Source: Pseudomonas frederiksbergensis
Lineage (GTDB): Bacteria; Pseudomonadota; Gammaproteobacteria; Pseudomonadales; Pseudomonadaceae
Assembly (NCBI RefSeq): GCF_003732705.1
Contig: NZ_MOBR01000008.1
Coordinates: 496,001 to 560,000 of the forward strand
Direction of reading: 5' to 3'
DNA length: 64,000 nucleotides
Both the position numbers and the translations under genes were made by a program. A model generated the notes under the pieces. It made no database searches. It was not told where the DNA came from and saw only the letters and a program-made list of their open reading frames with translations. Positions 18,262 through 27,688 of the stretch are shown here, one piece after another. Position 1 is the first letter of the stretch, and each line of letters starts with the position of its first letter.

Positions 18262-18903
18262 TTAGTTGGCGGCAGCCTTGTTAGCCGCTCGCTCTTTGTC
18301 GACCAGTTTGTCGGCCAGTTGCAGGGCTTGTTCGGCACCGCCGGCGGAACCCACGTCAAAGCGGTATTTGCCGTTGACGATCATGGTTGGAACGCCGGAG
18401 ATCTCATACTTCTTCGCCAGCTCTTTGGCCTGGACGATCTTGCCCTTGATGGCGAAGGAGTCGAACGTGGCCAGGAACTTGTCCTTGTCTACGCCTTGGG
18501 TGGCCAGGAAGTCAGCCATGTCATTCTTGTCGATCAGTTTTTTGTGTTCTTTCTGGATGGCTTCAAACACAGCCTTGTGCACTTTGCTCTCGACGCCCAT
18601 GGCTTCCAGAGTCAGGAACATTTGCCCGTGAGCGTCCCAAGGACCGCCGAACATGGCTGGAATACGCACGAAGTTGACGTCGGAAGGCAGTTTTTCAACC
18701 CATGGATTGATCACGGGCTCAAATGCGTAGCAGTGCGGGCAGCCGTACCAGAACAGCTCCACGACTTCGATCTTGCCAGGGACAGCCACCGCAACAGGGT
18801 TGGTCAGTTCGACGTAAGGGGCGGCGGGTGCTTCAGCGGCTTGTGCAGTCATGCCGAACAGGCTGGCAGCGACGAGTGCGGCGCTGATGATCAGATTACG
18901 CAT
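18262..18903 (-). CDS. dsbA: DsbA periplasmic thiol:disulfide oxidoreductase
   Basis: The 213-residue protein has a Sec signal peptide (cleaved near AQAAEAP), a thioredoxin-like domain with active site CPHC in FWYGCPHCYAFEP, and the cis-proline loop GVPTMIVNG. It introduces disulfides into exported proteins. Neighbours are the periplasmic cytochromes c4 and c5, which are haem proteins of the same compartment. This order is conserved in pseudomonads. ATG at 18903 follows a CAGGAGTAAAG ribosome binding site. Confidence 0.95.
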   Translation of the reverse strand: MRNLIISAALVAASLFGMTAQAAEAPAAPYVELTNPVAVAVPGKIEVVELFWYGCPHCYAFEPVINPWVEKLPSDVNFVRIPAMFGGPWDAHGQMFLTLEAMGVESKVHKAVFEAIQKEHKKLIDKNDMADFLATQGVDKDKFLATFDSFAIKGKIVQAKELAKKYEISGVPTMIVNGKYRFDVGSAGGAEQALQLADKLVDKERAANKAAAN

Positions 18904-18997
18904 GCTTTACTCCTGGACAAATTAGGTCGCCTCGCGCGACCTGTTTTCAGACAGGTCCTGGCGGGCTTGAGTTCTGTAGTGTAACGGCAGCGGCCAC

Positions 18998-19026
18998 AAA
19001 AAAGGGCGGCCTAAGCCACCCTTTTT
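18998..19026 (-). terminator. Rho-independent terminator of the cytochrome c4 gene
   Basis: A hairpin GGGCGGC/GCCACCC (one mismatch) with a 4-nt loop CTAA is flanked by A6 on the left and T5 on the right, so it can work in both directions. It lies about 80 bp beyond the c4 stop on the minus strand and upstream of dsbA. Confidence 0.75.
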
Positions 19027-19103
19027 ATACTTGCTGCGACGGATTAATAGAGCGTTAACGTTGCAGGAGATGTACGCCACGCATAACGCCCGATTTACCG
19101 GCC

Positions 19104-19715
19104 TTAGTGCAGGCCCTGGATGTAGCTGGACACCGCGGCGATGTCTTCGTCGCTCAGGCGTTTGGCGATGGTCTGCATGGTTTTTGTGTCGCCATCATTA
19201 GAGCGGCCGCCTTCTTCCTTGCGGAATTCGGTCAATTGCTTTGCAACGTATTGAGCGTGCTGGCCACCGAGGTGCGGGAAGCCGGCGGCGGCGTTGCCTG
19301 CGCCATTCGGTGAATGGCAGCCGGTGCAGGCTGGCAGGCCCTTGGCCAGGTCGCCACCACGGAACAGTGCTTCACCGCGAGCCACGACTTTAGGGTCGGC
19401 GGCGCCAACGCTGCCTTTCTGGCTGGCGAAGTAGGCGGCGATATCGGCCAGGTCCTGATCGCTCAGGTTGGTCAGCAGGCCGGTCATTTCCAGTACCGTG
19501 CGTTTGCCGGACTTGATGTCGTGCAACTGCTTGTTCAGATAACGCTCGCCCTGACCTGCCAGTTTCGGAAAGTTAGGCGCCATGCTGTTGCCATCCGGGC
19601 CATGACAGGCGCCACAGACTGCGGCTTTCGCCTGGCCAGCTGTTGCATCACCTGCAGCATGGGCAATGCCGGAGATCCCCACGGTCAACAGCAGACTCAC
19701 GATCAATTTGTTCAT
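19104..19715 (-). CDS. cc4: Cytochrome c4, di-haem
   Basis: The 203-residue periplasmic protein has a Sec signal (cleaved near AHAAGDA) and two haem c sites, CGACHG and CTGCHS, in two homologous halves. Methionine ligands are likely in NSMAPNFPKLAGQ and the corresponding region of the second half. Cytochrome c4 passes electrons from the bc1 complex to terminal oxidases such as the aa3 and cbb3 enzymes. It is followed by its own terminator and preceded by the c5 gene on the same strand. Confidence 0.93.
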   Translation of the reverse strand: MNKLIVSLLLTVGISGIAHAAGDATAGQAKAAVCGACHGPDGNSMAPNFPKLAGQGERYLNKQLHDIKSGKRTVLEMTGLLTNLSDQDLADIAAYFASQKGSVGAADPKVVARGEALFRGGDLAKGLPACTGCHSPNGAGNAAAGFPHLGGQHAQYVAKQLTEFRKEEGGRSNDGDTKTMQTIAKRLSDEDIAAVSSYIQGLH

Positions 19716-19761
19716 CAGCTAATCCAACTACGGCTAAGGGTTAAAGAGTTATGGGCCGGGT

Positions 19762-20052
19762 TTACTCGCTCATCCAGTGGATGATGGCTTGGTAATCCTC
19801 GGCACTGCAGTCCATGCACAAACCACGCGGCGGCATCGCCTTGAAACCCTGGGTCACGTGTTGCACCAGCGTCTCCATACCTTTCGCCAACCTCGGCGTC
19901 CAAGCTTCCTGATCGCCCTTTTGGGGCGCCATGGGTAGTTGGCCGGAATGACAGGCACCACAAACACGGTTGTACACAGCTTCCGGATCCTGTGTAGCCT
20001 GAGCGCTGTAAAGCGGCATCAAGACACCGGCAGCTAGCAGCCATTTCGTCAT
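19762..20052 (-). CDS. Cytochrome c5-family protein
   Basis: The 96-residue protein has a signal peptide (LLAAGVLMPLYSAQA) and one haem c site CGACHS. The remaining cysteine pair near the C-terminus (GLCMDCSAEDY) resembles the disulfide of cytochrome c5. It is a small periplasmic electron carrier. It lies 46 bp upstream of the c4 gene on the same strand and is divergent from engB, with about 190 bp between the two starts. Confidence 0.88.
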   Translation of the reverse strand: MTKWLLAAGVLMPLYSAQATQDPEAVYNRVCGACHSGQLPMAPQKGDQEAWTPRLAKGMETLVQHVTQGFKAMPPRGLCMDCSAEDYQAIIHWMSE

Positions 20053-20243
20053 AAAACGACCTTTTCAGGGTAGAGAGCGTTCTGCGTTCTAATGCGCAAT
20101 CAAGGTCAATCGCTCTCGTGAACTTCATCCTACGCTGGGACAAAGCGCACACAAAATCTGCGGCATTATATACTGGCGCTACTGAAACGGAAACGACACC
20201 GCTTGCCGCGTCCATTCCCGGCGCCGCCCACATCGGAAATCCC

Positions 20244-20894
20244 ATGCAACTCAAGAACCCCATCCTCGGCCTGTGCCAACAGTCCACCTTTATGCTCAGC
20301 GCTGCCAAAGTCGACCAATGTCCGGACGACGAAGGCTTTGAAGTAGCCTTCGCCGGGCGTTCCAACGCCGGTAAATCCAGCGCGCTGAACACCCTGACTC
20401 ACGCCAGCCTGGCGCGGACCTCGAAAACTCCGGGTCGCACGCAGTTGTTGAACTTCTTCAAGCTAGACGATGATCGGCGTCTGGTCGACCTTCCGGGCTA
20501 CGGTTACGCAAAAGTACCTATCCCGTTGAAGCTGCACTGGCAGCGTCACCTGGAAGCTTATCTGGGCGGTCGCGAGAGTTTGAAAGGTCTGATTCTGATG
20601 ATGGACATCCGTCATCCAATGACCGACTTCGACTTGCTGATGCTCGATTGGGCGGTCGCTGCTGGCATGCCGATGCACATTTTGCTGACCAAAGCCGACA
20701 AGCTGACCTACGGCGCAGCGAAAAACGTCCTGCTCAAGGTACAGGCCGACATTCGTAAAGGTTGGGGCGATGCGATCAGCATCCAGTTGTTCTCGGCGCC
20801 AAAACGCATGGGCCTGGAAGACGCCTACACTGTATTGGCAGGCTGGATGGAATTGGCGGACAAAGGCGCAGAAATTGCCCCGATTGCCGAATAG
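20244..20894 (+). CDS. engB: EngB (YihA/YsxC) ribosome-biogenesis GTPase
   Basis: The 216-residue TRAFAC GTPase has GRSNAGKSS (G1, residues 38-46), the switch region TPGRTQ, DLPGYG (G3) and TKADK (G4). It assists assembly of the 50S subunit and is essential in many bacteria. The frame is open from 20118, but the ATG at 20244 ([10 protein letters not shown]) is the usual family start. It converges with polA, with the sRNA ersA between them, a conserved context related to spf in enterobacteria. Confidence 0.94.
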   Translation: MQLKNPILGLCQQSTFMLSAAKVDQCPDDEGFEVAFAGRSNAGKSSALNTLTHASLARTSKTPGRTQLLNFFKLDDDRRLVDLPGYGYAKVPIPLKLHWQRHLEAYLGGRESLKGLILMMDIRHPMTDFDLLMLDWAVAAGMPMHILLTKADKLTYGAAKNVLLKVQADIRKGWGDAISIQLFSAPKRMGLEDAYTVLAGWMELADKGAEIAPIAE

Positions 20895-20909
20895 AACTTT
20901 TCTACAGGC

Positions 20910-20955
20910 AAAAAAAACCCCGGACTTCGTATGGGGAGGGGGAAGTTCCGGGGTT
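20910..20955 (-). terminator. Rho-independent terminator of ersA
   Basis: The 9-bp stem formed by 20916-20924 and 20947-20955 is extended by a 4-bp stem (20925-20928 with 20942-20945) across one bulged base. The U8 tract is at 20910-20917. The same hairpin read on the plus strand lies 22 bp after engB. Confidence 0.85.
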
Positions 20956-21041
20956 CAAGTTCCGGACCGTTAGGGCGGGGTCCAGATATCTGCCAACACT
21001 TAACACAACATAGGAGCATCGAAGGGCTTCACCAGCCATTC
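20910..21041 (-). ncRNA. ersA: ErsA small regulatory RNA
   Basis: It lies between polA and engB, the conserved position of ErsA/Spot 42. On the minus strand an AlgU-type promoter (GAACTA, 17 nt, TCAGA) leads to a predicted start near 21041. The RNA ends in a strong terminator: stem AACCCCGGA/TCCGGGGTT plus CTTC/GAAG with a one-base bulge, then eight U. That gives about 132 nt, the length reported for P. aeruginosa ErsA. The terminator loop is C-rich in the RNA (CCCCTCCCC), suited to pair with G-rich ribosome binding sites. In P. aeruginosa ErsA regulates envelope and biofilm genes (e.g. algC, oprD) with Hfq. Confidence 0.85.
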
Positions 21042-21047
21042 AGTAAC

Positions 21048-21075
21048 TCTGAGTGGCGGTTGACGAGATTAGTTC
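21048..21075 (-). promoter_or_regulatory. AlgU (sigma-22)-type promoter of ersA
   Basis: On the minus strand GAACTA (21070-21075) and TCAGA (21048-21052) are separated by exactly 17 nt. The AlgU consensus is GAACTT, 16-17 nt, TCTGA. The match is 5 of 6 and 4 of 5, and it places the start about 6-7 nt downstream, near 21041. Confidence 0.75.
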
Positions 21076-21187
21076 AGAATTTTTTCAAATGCCTTTGGAA
21101 TAACCCAGCGCATTTTTCGAACTAAGCACCCTTCGCCCCGTTCTGCCGCGGCACTATGCCGCAGCAGAAATCCCCTTTTCAGACGGC

Positions 21188-23959
21188 TCAGTGAGCCTCA
21201 TCCCAATTATTGCCCACGCCAACCTCGACCAGTAGCGGCACGTCCAGTGTCACGGCGTTGCTCATGTGTGCGCGAATTTCTTCACGCACCTGATCAATCA
21301 GGTCCTCACGCACCTCAAGCACCAATTCATCGTGCACCTGCAGGATGACTTTGGCGTCCAGGCCGGACGACGTCAGCCAGTTATCCACCGCCACCATGGC
21401 TTTCTTGATGATGTCGGCCGCGGTGCCTTGCATCGGGGCGTTGATCGCGGTGCGTTCGGCGCCTTTGCGCAGGGCCGGGTTTTTCGCGTTGATCTCCGGC
21501 AGGTACAGGCGACGACCGAAAATGGTTTCGACGAAACCCTGCTCTGCCGCCTGGGTGCGGGTGCGCTCCATATACTCGAGAACGCCGGGATAGCGGGCGA
21601 AATAACGGTCGATGTACGCCTGGGACTGCTTGCGGTCGACGCCGATCTGTTTGGCCAGACCAAACGCGCTCATGCCGTAGATCAGGCCGAAGTTGATCGC
21701 CTTGGCGCTGCGACGCTGATCAGTGGTGACCTCTGTCAATTCAACCCCGAAGACCTCGGCCGCCGTGGCTTTATGCACGTCCAGGTCGTTGCGGAAGGCG
21801 TGCAGCAAGCCTTCATCCTTGGCCAAGTGCGCCATGATCCGCAATTCGATCTGCGAGTAGTCCGCCGCCAGCAGTTTGTAGCCCGGTGGCGCGATGAATG
21901 CCTGGCGAATCCGCCGACCTTCAGCGGTTCGGATCGGGATGTTTTGCAGGTTTGGATCACTGGAGGACAAACGCCCAGTGGCGGCAACGGCTTGATGATA
22001 AGACGTGTGAATCCGTCCGGTGCGCGGGTTGATCTGCTCCGGCAGGCGATCGGTGTAGGTGCTTTTCAGCTTGCTCATCGAACGGTACTGCATCAGCACT
22101 TTGGGCAGCGGGAAATCCTGGTCGGCCAGTTCCGCCAGCACGGCTTCAGCAGTGGAAGCCTGGCCTTTGGCGGTTTTGCTGAGGACTGGCAGGCCGAGTT
22201 TTTCGTACAGGATCGCGCCCAATTGCTTCGGCGAGCCGAGGTTGAATTCTTCGCCGGCGATGGCATACGCCTCACGCTCCAGCTCAACCATTTTCTTGCC
22301 CAGCTCAACGCTCTGGATCCCCAGCAGGGCAGCATCGACCAGTGCGCCTTGGCGTTCGATCCGCGCCAGTACAGGCACCAATGGCATTTCGATTTCGCTT
22401 AAAACCTTGCTCAGGCTCGGAATCGCGTTGAGCTTGGCTTGCAAGGTTTGGTGCAGGCGCAGGGTCACGTCGGCGTCTTCGGCGGCGTAAGGCCCGGCCA
22501 GTTCCAGGGCAATCTGATCGAATGTCAGCTGCTTGGCGCCCTTGCCGGCGATGTCAGTAAAACCGGTGGTGGTGTGATTCAGGTACTTGAGCGCCAGGCT
22601 GTCCATGTCGTGGCGGGTCGCGGTGGAGTCCAGCACGTAGGATTCGAGCATGGTGTCGAAGGCGATGCCTTGCACCGTGATGCCGCAGCTCTGATCACCG
22701 CCGATAGCGCAGTTGGCCAGGATGTTCATGTCGAACTTGGCGTGCTGGCCGACCTTCAGTTTGCTCGGATCTTCGAGAATCGGTTTGAGTGCCCGCAGCA
22801 CGGTGTCGCGATCCAGCTGCTCCGGCACGCCCATGTAGGAGTGGGTCAGCGGGATGTAGGCCGCTTCGTTGGCTTGCACCGCGAACGATAGACCCACCAG
22901 TTGCGCCTGTTGCGCATCGATGCCGGTGGTTTCGGTGTCGAAGGCAAACAGTTTGGCGTCGTTCAGCTTCTTCAGCCAGAGATCGAAATCCGCCTGGGTG
23001 AGAATGGTCGTGTACTTGAGTTCAACGGCGGCGACGACTTCTTCAGCCACCGGCGCGACCACTTCCTGGCCGGAACGCTTGGCGTCGCGCTGGTTGTCTT
23101 CAAACCAGCTCTTGAACTCCAGCAGGGTGTAGAGCTCGGCGAGTTTGTCGTGATCCGGTTGACCCATTTGCAGGTCATCAAGGCCGATATCCAGCGGTAC
23201 GTCGATCTTGATGGTCGCCAGCTTATAGGAGAGGAATGCCATCTCCTTGTGCTCTTCGAGCTTGGCCGGCAGGGTCTTGGCGCCGCGAATCGGCAAGGTC
23301 GGGACGATATCGAGTTGCGCGTAGAGCTCGGTCAGGCCGCCGTTCACGCCGACCAGCAGGCCGGAAGCGGTCTTCGGACCGATGCCCGGAACACCCGGGA
23401 TGTTGTCGGACGAATCGCCCATCAGCGCCAGATAATCGATGATCTGCTCGGGAGCGACGCCGAATTTCTCCTTCACGCCCTCCACGTCCAGCGCGCTACC
23501 GGTCATGGTATTGACCAAGGTAATGTGGCCGTCGACCAGTTGCGCCATGTCTTTGTCGCCGGTGGAGATCACCACCGGACGGTCGGCGGCCGCGCTGCTG
23601 CGGGCCAGGGTGCCGATCACGTCATCGGCCTCGACGCCTTCGACGCACAGCAACGGGAAGCCCAGCGCGATCACGCTCTGGTGCAGCGGCTCGATCTGCA
23701 CGCGCATGTCGTCGGGCATGCTCGGGCGGTTGGCCTTGTATTCGGCGTACATGTCGTCGCGAAAGGTCCCGCCCTTGGCGTCGAACACCACGGCGAACGG
23801 GCTGTCCGGGTACTGCTTGCGCAGACTCTTGAGCATGTTCAATACGCCTTTGACCGCGCCGGTCGGCAGGCCTTTGGAGGTGGTCAGCGGTGGCAGCGCG
23901 TGAAAGGCGCGGTACAGGTAAGAAGAACCGTCCACCAGGACGAGGGGGGCTTGGCTCAT
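21188..23959 (-). CDS. polA: DNA polymerase I
   Basis: The 923-residue protein has the full PolA architecture: N-terminal 5'-3' exonuclease (~1-290, [18 protein letters not shown] and [21 protein letters not shown]), a 3'-5' exonuclease (~320-500, [11 protein letters not shown]) and family A polymerase (~520-923, [15 protein letters not shown] and VHDELVLEV). It removes RNA primers and fills gaps in replication and repair. The frame is open to 23971, but the ATG at 23959 ([12 protein letters not shown]) is the usual start. It is divergent from the DUF2782 gene. Confidence 0.96.
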   Translation of the reverse strand: MSQAPLVLVDGSSYLYRAFHALPPLTTSKGLPTGAVKGVLNMLKSLRKQYPDSPFAVVFDAKGGTFRDDMYAEYKANRPSMPDDMRVQIEPLHQSVIALGFPLLCVEGVEADDVIGTLARSSAAADRPVVISTGDKDMAQLVDGHITLVNTMTGSALDVEGVKEKFGVAPEQIIDYLALMGDSSDNIPGVPGIGPKTASGLLVGVNGGLTELYAQLDIVPTLPIRGAKTLPAKLEEHKEMAFLSYKLATIKIDVPLDIGLDDLQMGQPDHDKLAELYTLLEFKSWFEDNQRDAKRSGQEVVAPVAEEVVAAVELKYTTILTQADFDLWLKKLNDAKLFAFDTETTGIDAQQAQLVGLSFAVQANEAAYIPLTHSYMGVPEQLDRDTVLRALKPILEDPSKLKVGQHAKFDMNILANCAIGGDQSCGITVQGIAFDTMLESYVLDSTATRHDMDSLALKYLNHTTTGFTDIAGKGAKQLTFDQIALELAGPYAAEDADVTLRLHQTLQAKLNAIPSLSKVLSEIEMPLVPVLARIERQGALVDAALLGIQSVELGKKMVELEREAYAIAGEEFNLGSPKQLGAILYEKLGLPVLSKTAKGQASTAEAVLAELADQDFPLPKVLMQYRSMSKLKSTYTDRLPEQINPRTGRIHTSYHQAVAATGRLSSSDPNLQNIPIRTAEGRRIRQAFIAPPGYKLLAADYSQIELRIMAHLAKDEGLLHAFRNDLDVHKATAAEVFGVELTEVTTDQRRSAKAINFGLIYGMSAFGLAKQIGVDRKQSQAYIDRYFARYPGVLEYMERTRTQAAEQGFVETIFGRRLYLPEINAKNPALRKGAERTAINAPMQGTAADIIKKAMVAVDNWLTSSGLDAKVILQVHDELVLEVREDLIDQVREEIRAHMSNAVTLDVPLLVEVGVGNNWDEAH

Positions 23960-24033
23960 GAGCACGATCAACCTTTTCGGCGGGTCCGGCGCTAGAATAG
24001 CGGGACCGTTGACGACAAAGGGACAAGGTTATC

Positions 24034-24330
24034 ATGCGCACACTAAATCGCCTGTTGCTGGCTGGGTTGTTTGCAACCGTTCCATTGGCTGTCATGGCGG
24101 CGGATGACGCGCCGTCGGCGGAGCCGGAAGTTACTATCAGTACGCACAAGGAAGGCGACAAGGTCATTCAAGAATACAAGAAAGGCGGGTTTACCTACGC
24201 CATCAAGGTCACGCCGAGTGTTGGGAAACCGTATTTCCTGGTGCGTGCGGACGGGACCGATGCCAATTACATCCGTTCGGATCAACCGGATATGCTGATT
24301 CCCGCGTGGGAAATCTTTACCTGGAAGTAG
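24034..24330 (+). CDS. DUF2782 periplasmic protein
   Basis: The 98-residue protein has a signal peptide (LLLAGLFATVPLAVMA) and a short domain matching DUF2782 (KEGDKVIQEYKKGGFTYAIKVTP ending in the tryptophan-rich PAWEIFTWK). Its function is unknown. The gene always lies between polA and thrB in related pseudomonads. A GC-rich hairpin follows the stop before thrB. Confidence 0.85.
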   Translation: MRTLNRLLLAGLFATVPLAVMAADDAPSAEPEVTISTHKEGDKVIQEYKKGGFTYAIKVTPSVGKPYFLVRADGTDANYIRSDQPDMLIPAWEIFTWK

Positions 24331-24346
24331 TTTCTTAACTTTAATC

Positions 24347-24369
24347 GGCGCCGCTTTAATAGCGGCGCC
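24347..24369. other. GC-rich hairpin between DUF2782 and thrB
   Basis: A perfect 8-bp inverted repeat GGCGCCGC/GCGGCGCC with a TTTAATA loop lies 16 bp after the DUF2782 stop. No T-run follows, so it is not a classical terminator. It may slow or protect the transcript end before thrB, which starts 22 bp later. Confidence 0.45.
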
Positions 24370-24390
24370 CGAACTGAGCAGTTTTTAACC

Positions 24391-25341
24391 ATGTCTGTGT
24401 TTACCCCCCTGGCTCGGCCCGAGCTGGAAACCTTTCTCGCCCCTTACGGGCTCGGCCGCCTGCTTGATTTCCAGGGGATTGCCGCCGGTAGCGAAAACAC
24501 CAATTTCTTTATCAGCATGGAGCAGGGCGAGTTTGTCCTGACCCTGGTGGAGCGTGGGCCGGTTCAGGAAATGCCGTTCTTCATCGAGCTGCTCGATGTG
24601 CTGCACGAGGCTGACCTGCCGGTGCCCTACGCCCTGCGCACCACCGACGGCGTGGCCTTGCGTGAACTGGCTGGCAAACCGGCGCTGTTGCAGCCGCGTC
24701 TGGCCGGCAAGCACATCAAGCAAGCCAATGCCCAGCATTGCGCCCAAGTGGGCGAGTTGCTTGGCCATCTGCACTTGGCGACCCAGGCGAACATGATCAA
24801 GCGCAAGACCGATCGCGGCCTGGACTGGATGCTGGAGGAGGGCACGCAACTGCTCTCGCACCTGAACGCCGAGCAAAGTGATCTGTTGCAATGGGCGCTG
24901 GACGAAATCACACAGCAAAAGACGAAAATTCTGGCGTTGCCCCGGGCCAACATCCACGCCGACCTGTTCCGCGACAACGCGATGTTCGAAGGCACGCACC
25001 TGACCGGGTTGATCGACTTCTACAACGCCTGTTCCGGGCCGATGCTCTACGACGTGGCGATTGCCTTGAATGACTGGTGCTCGGACGAGCAAGGCGTGAT
25101 CGACGGGCCGCGAGCCCGCGCCTTGTTGGGCGCCTATGCGGCATTGCGGCCGTTCACTGCTGCCGAGGCCGAGTTGTGGCCGACCATGCTGCGGGTGGCG
25201 TGTGTGCGGTTCTGGCTGTCGCGGTTGATTGCGGCGGAATCGTTCGCCGGGCAGGATGTGTTGATTCACGATCCGATGGAGTTTCAGCAGCGGTTGGCGC
25301 AGCGGCAGAAAGTCAGTACGCCGTTGCCTTTCGCCCTTTAA
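24391..25341 (+). CDS. thrB: Homoserine kinase ThrB (APH-like type)
   Basis: The 316-residue protein is the aminoglycoside-phosphotransferase-like homoserine kinase of pseudomonads, not the GHMP-type ThrB of E. coli. It has GSENTNFFI near the nucleotide site, the catalytic loop ANIHADLFRDN and the metal motif GLIDFYNAC. It phosphorylates homoserine in threonine synthesis. A REP pair follows the stop and marks the convergent boundary with znuA. Confidence 0.92.
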   Translation: MSVFTPLARPELETFLAPYGLGRLLDFQGIAAGSENTNFFISMEQGEFVLTLVERGPVQEMPFFIELLDVLHEADLPVPYALRTTDGVALRELAGKPALLQPRLAGKHIKQANAQHCAQVGELLGHLHLATQANMIKRKTDRGLDWMLEEGTQLLSHLNAEQSDLLQWALDEITQQKTKILALPRANIHADLFRDNAMFEGTHLTGLIDFYNACSGPMLYDVAIALNDWCSDEQGVIDGPRARALLGAYAALRPFTAAEAELWPTMLRVACVRFWLSRLIAAESFAGQDVLIHDPMEFQQRLAQRQKVSTPLPFAL

Positions 25342-25346
25342 AAAGC

Positions 25347-25410
25347 TTCGCGAGCAGGCTCGCTCCCACAGGATTCATGCGGTCCTTGTGGGAGCGAGCC
25401 TGCTCGCGAA
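25347..25410. repeat. Paired REP palindrome after thrB
   Basis: Inverted arms TTCGCGAGCAGGCTCGCTCCCACA (25347-25370) and its complement (25387-25410) flank a 16-nt spacer. It lies between the convergent stops of thrB and znuA. Confidence 0.9.
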
Positions 25411-25433
25411 TGGGGGCGACACAAATGTCCGGG

Positions 25434-26354
25434 TTACAAAGACTCCAGGCACCCCGCCAAATCATTCCCCAACTTCTCCAGCACCTGCTCATACCCTTGA
25501 GCGGTCGCCGGGGTGTACCCGCCCAACGCATCCAGTTCCGCCAGTTTCACCGGCAGGCCGGCCACCAGGGTTTCCGCGAGACGCGGACGCAACGGTGGTT
25601 CGCTGAACACACAGGTTTTACCCACTTCCTGCAAGCGCGTGCGCATCGCTGCGACATGCTGGGCGCCCGGCTGGACTTCGGCAGCAACGCTGAACACACC
25701 CGTGTGCTTGAGGCCGTAGGCGTCTTCGAAGTAATCGAACGCTTCGTGGAACACGAAGTACGGTTTGCCCGAGATGCCAGCCAAGCGAGCCTTCAAACGC
25801 AGGTCCAAGGCATCCAGGCGTTCATCAAACGCCTTGAGGTTGCTCTGATAGCGCGCCGCGTTCTCAGGATCGGCAGCGCTCAGGTCGGCGGCCATTTTCG
25901 TGGCGATCACCCGAGCATTGACCGGCGATAGCCACAAATGCGCGTCCAAAGTACCAGGACGGTGATCGTGGTCATGTTCGTCGGCATCTTCGGCATGAGA
26001 CTGACTATCTTCGGCGAAATGTCGCAGTTTCATCCCCGGCAAATCCTGTACGGCCACCGTGGGCAGCGTACGACCTTTCAACACCCGAGGCAGGAAACCT
26101 TCCATATCCGGCCCGATCCAGTACACCAGATCCACCGCTTGCACCTTCCGTACGTCGGACGGGCGCAAGGCGTAGTTATGGGGCGAAGCACCCGGTGGCA
26201 GCAACACTTCCGGAATCGCCACGCCGTCCTGTACCGCCGCGGCTATCAGCTGCAGCGGCTTGATGCTGGTGAGTACTTTGACTTCGGCCTGGGCCGAACC
26301 GATCAGCAGGAAACTTGCGATAAATGCGACAAAGATAGAAAAAAGTCGGGACAC
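25434..26354 (-). CDS. znuA: ZnuA zinc-binding periplasmic protein
   Basis: The ~306-residue cluster A-I solute-binding protein has a Sec signal (LLIGSAQAEVK), a His/Asp-rich flexible loop (HAEDADEHDHDHRPG), and metal-site histidines in PHNYALRPSD, LDAHLWLSP and FHEAFDYF. It captures periplasmic Zn(II) for ZnuBC. Two GTG starts are possible (26363 and 26354); the second gives SRLFSIFVAF as N-terminus and is slightly preferred. It is divergent from zur, and the gap holds a candidate Zur operator. Confidence 0.92.
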   Translation of the reverse strand: MSRLFSIFVAFIASFLLIGSAQAEVKVLTSIKPLQLIAAAVQDGVAIPEVLLPPGASPHNYALRPSDVRKVQAVDLVYWIGPDMEGFLPRVLKGRTLPTVAVQDLPGMKLRHFAEDSQSHAEDADEHDHDHRPGTLDAHLWLSPVNARVIATKMAADLSAADPENAARYQSNLKAFDERLDALDLRLKARLAGISGKPYFVFHEAFDYFEDAYGLKHTGVFSVAAEVQPGAQHVAAMRTRLQEVGKTCVFSEPPLRPRLAETLVAGLPVKLAELDALGGYTPATAQGYEQVLEKLGNDLAGCLESL

Positions 26355-26381
26355 GATGACCACTCGAAGAGGCGAGAACGG

Positions 26382-26394
26382 GTAACATAATAAC
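26382..26394. promoter_or_regulatory. Candidate Zur operator between znuA and zur
   Basis: The sequence GTAACATAATAAC (reverse complement GTTATTATGTTAC) in the 66-bp divergent gap resembles the GTTAT-N-ATAAC core of gamma-proteobacterial Zur boxes. It is close enough to both starts to control both znuA and zur-znuCB. The palindrome is imperfect, so this is a candidate only. Confidence 0.5.
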
Positions 26395-26420
26395 GTCTCT
26401 CACAAAACTCGTCGCCGCTC

Positions 26421-26903
26421 ATGCCTAAAACACCGATTGCCAGCCGTCCCCACGACCACTCCCATTGCGTTCATAGCGCATTGTCAGAGGCCGATGCCCT
26501 GTGCGCACGTCAAGGCCTGCGCCTGACCGCTTTGCGTCGGCGGGTGCTGGAACTGGTGTGGCAAAGCCATAAACCGTTGGGTGCCTACGACATTCTGGCG
26601 GTGCTCAGCGAGCAGGATGGCCGCCGCGCTGCGCCGCCAACCGTGTACCGCGCGCTGGATTTCCTGCTGGAAAACGGCCTGGTGCATCGCATCTCGTCCC
26701 TGAACGCCTTCGTCGGTTGCAATCACCCGGAACACGCGCACCAAGGCCAGTTCCTGATCTGCCGCGAATGCCACGCCGCCATCGAGCTGGAACAGAAATC
26801 CATCAGCGACGCGATTGTGATCAGCGCCAAAGATGTCGGATTTGTCGTGGAAGCCCAGACCGTTGAAGTGGTCGGGCTCTGCTCGGGTTGCCAGGGGGCT
26901 TGA
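26421..26903 (+). CDS. zur: Zur zinc uptake regulator (Fur family)
   Basis: The 160-residue Fur-family regulator has an N-terminal winged helix ([25 protein letters not shown], then [11 protein letters not shown]). The dimerisation domain has metal ligands in [19 protein letters not shown] and a C-terminal CSGC pair. It represses zinc uptake genes when zinc is plentiful; the P. aeruginosa homologue is also called np20. The stop TGA overlaps the znuC ATG by 1 bp, indicating coupled expression with the transporter. Confidence 0.92.
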   Translation: MPKTPIASRPHDHSHCVHSALSEADALCARQGLRLTALRRRVLELVWQSHKPLGAYDILAVLSEQDGRRAAPPTVYRALDFLLENGLVHRISSLNAFVGCNHPEHAHQGQFLICRECHAAIELEQKSISDAIVISAKDVGFVVEAQTVEVVGLCSGCQGA

Positions 26904-27688
26904 TGAGCAACGCGCTGATCCGTCTTGAACAGGTCGCCGTCACGTTTGCCGGGCAAAACGTGCTGGAAAACATCGATCTGAGTGTCGAGCCGGGGCAAAT
27001 CGTGACCCTGATCGGCCCCAACGGTGCCGGCAAAACCACCCTGGTACGCGCCGTACTCGGCCTGTTGAAGCCGGACAGCGGCAGTGTCTGGCGCAAGCCG
27101 AAACTGCGGGTTGGCTATATGCCGCAAAAACTGCATGTCGATCCGACCCTGCCGCTGTCGGTGCTGCGCTTCCTGCGTCTGGTGCCCGGTGTTGACCGTA
27201 CCCGCGCATTGGCGGCACTCAAAGAGGTCGGCGCCGAGCAGGTCATCGACAGCCCGGTGCAAAGTGTTTCCGGTGGTGAAATGCAGCGGGTGCTGCTGGC
27301 CCGGGCGTTGTTGCGTGAGCCAGAGTTGCTGGTGCTCGATGAGCCGGTACAAGGCGTCGATGTGGCCGGCCAAGCCGAGCTGTACAGCCTGATCACCCGT
27401 CTGCGGGACCGTCACGGTTGCGGCGTGTTGATGGTTTCCCACGATTTGCATCTAGTGATGAGCACCACTGACCAAGTGGTTTGCCTGAATCGCCACGTCT
27501 GCTGCTCCGGGCACCCGGAACACGTCAGCGGCGATCCGGCTTTCGTCGAGCTGTTCGGCAAGAACGCACAAAGCCTGGCGATTTATCACCACCATCATGA
27601 CCACGCCCATGACCTGCATGGCTCGGTGGTCAGCGCCGCCCCATCGGCCAAACCTCACGTTCACGGAGATAGCTGCAAGCATGGCTGA
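26903..27688 (+). CDS. znuC: ZnuC zinc ABC transporter ATPase
   Basis: The 261-residue ABC ATPase has Walker A GPNGAGKT, signature SGGEM and Walker [13 protein letters not shown] with H-loop MVSHDLH. After the ATPase core there is a His-rich tail ([14 protein letters not shown], then [10 protein letters not shown]) that could bind zinc. The start is the ATG overlapping the zur stop; an upstream in-frame ATG at 26888 lies inside zur. It overlaps znuB by 8 bp. Confidence 0.93.
   Translation: MSNALIRLEQVAVTFAGQNVLENIDLSVEPGQIVTLIGPNGAGKTTLVRAVLGLLKPDSGSVWRKPKLRVGYMPQKLHVDPTLPLSVLRFLRLVPGVDRTRALAALKEVGAEQVIDSPVQSVSGGEMQRVLLARALLREPELLVLDEPVQGVDVAGQAELYSLITRLRDRHGCGVLMVSHDLHLVMSTTDQVVCLNRHVCCSGHPEHVSGDPAFVELFGKNAQSLAIYHHHHDHAHDLHGSVVSAAPSAKPHVHGDSCKHG

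Noticed and set aside
24347..24369. Terminator after DUF2782
   Set aside because: The stem is strong but no T-run follows on either side, so it is listed as a hairpin only.
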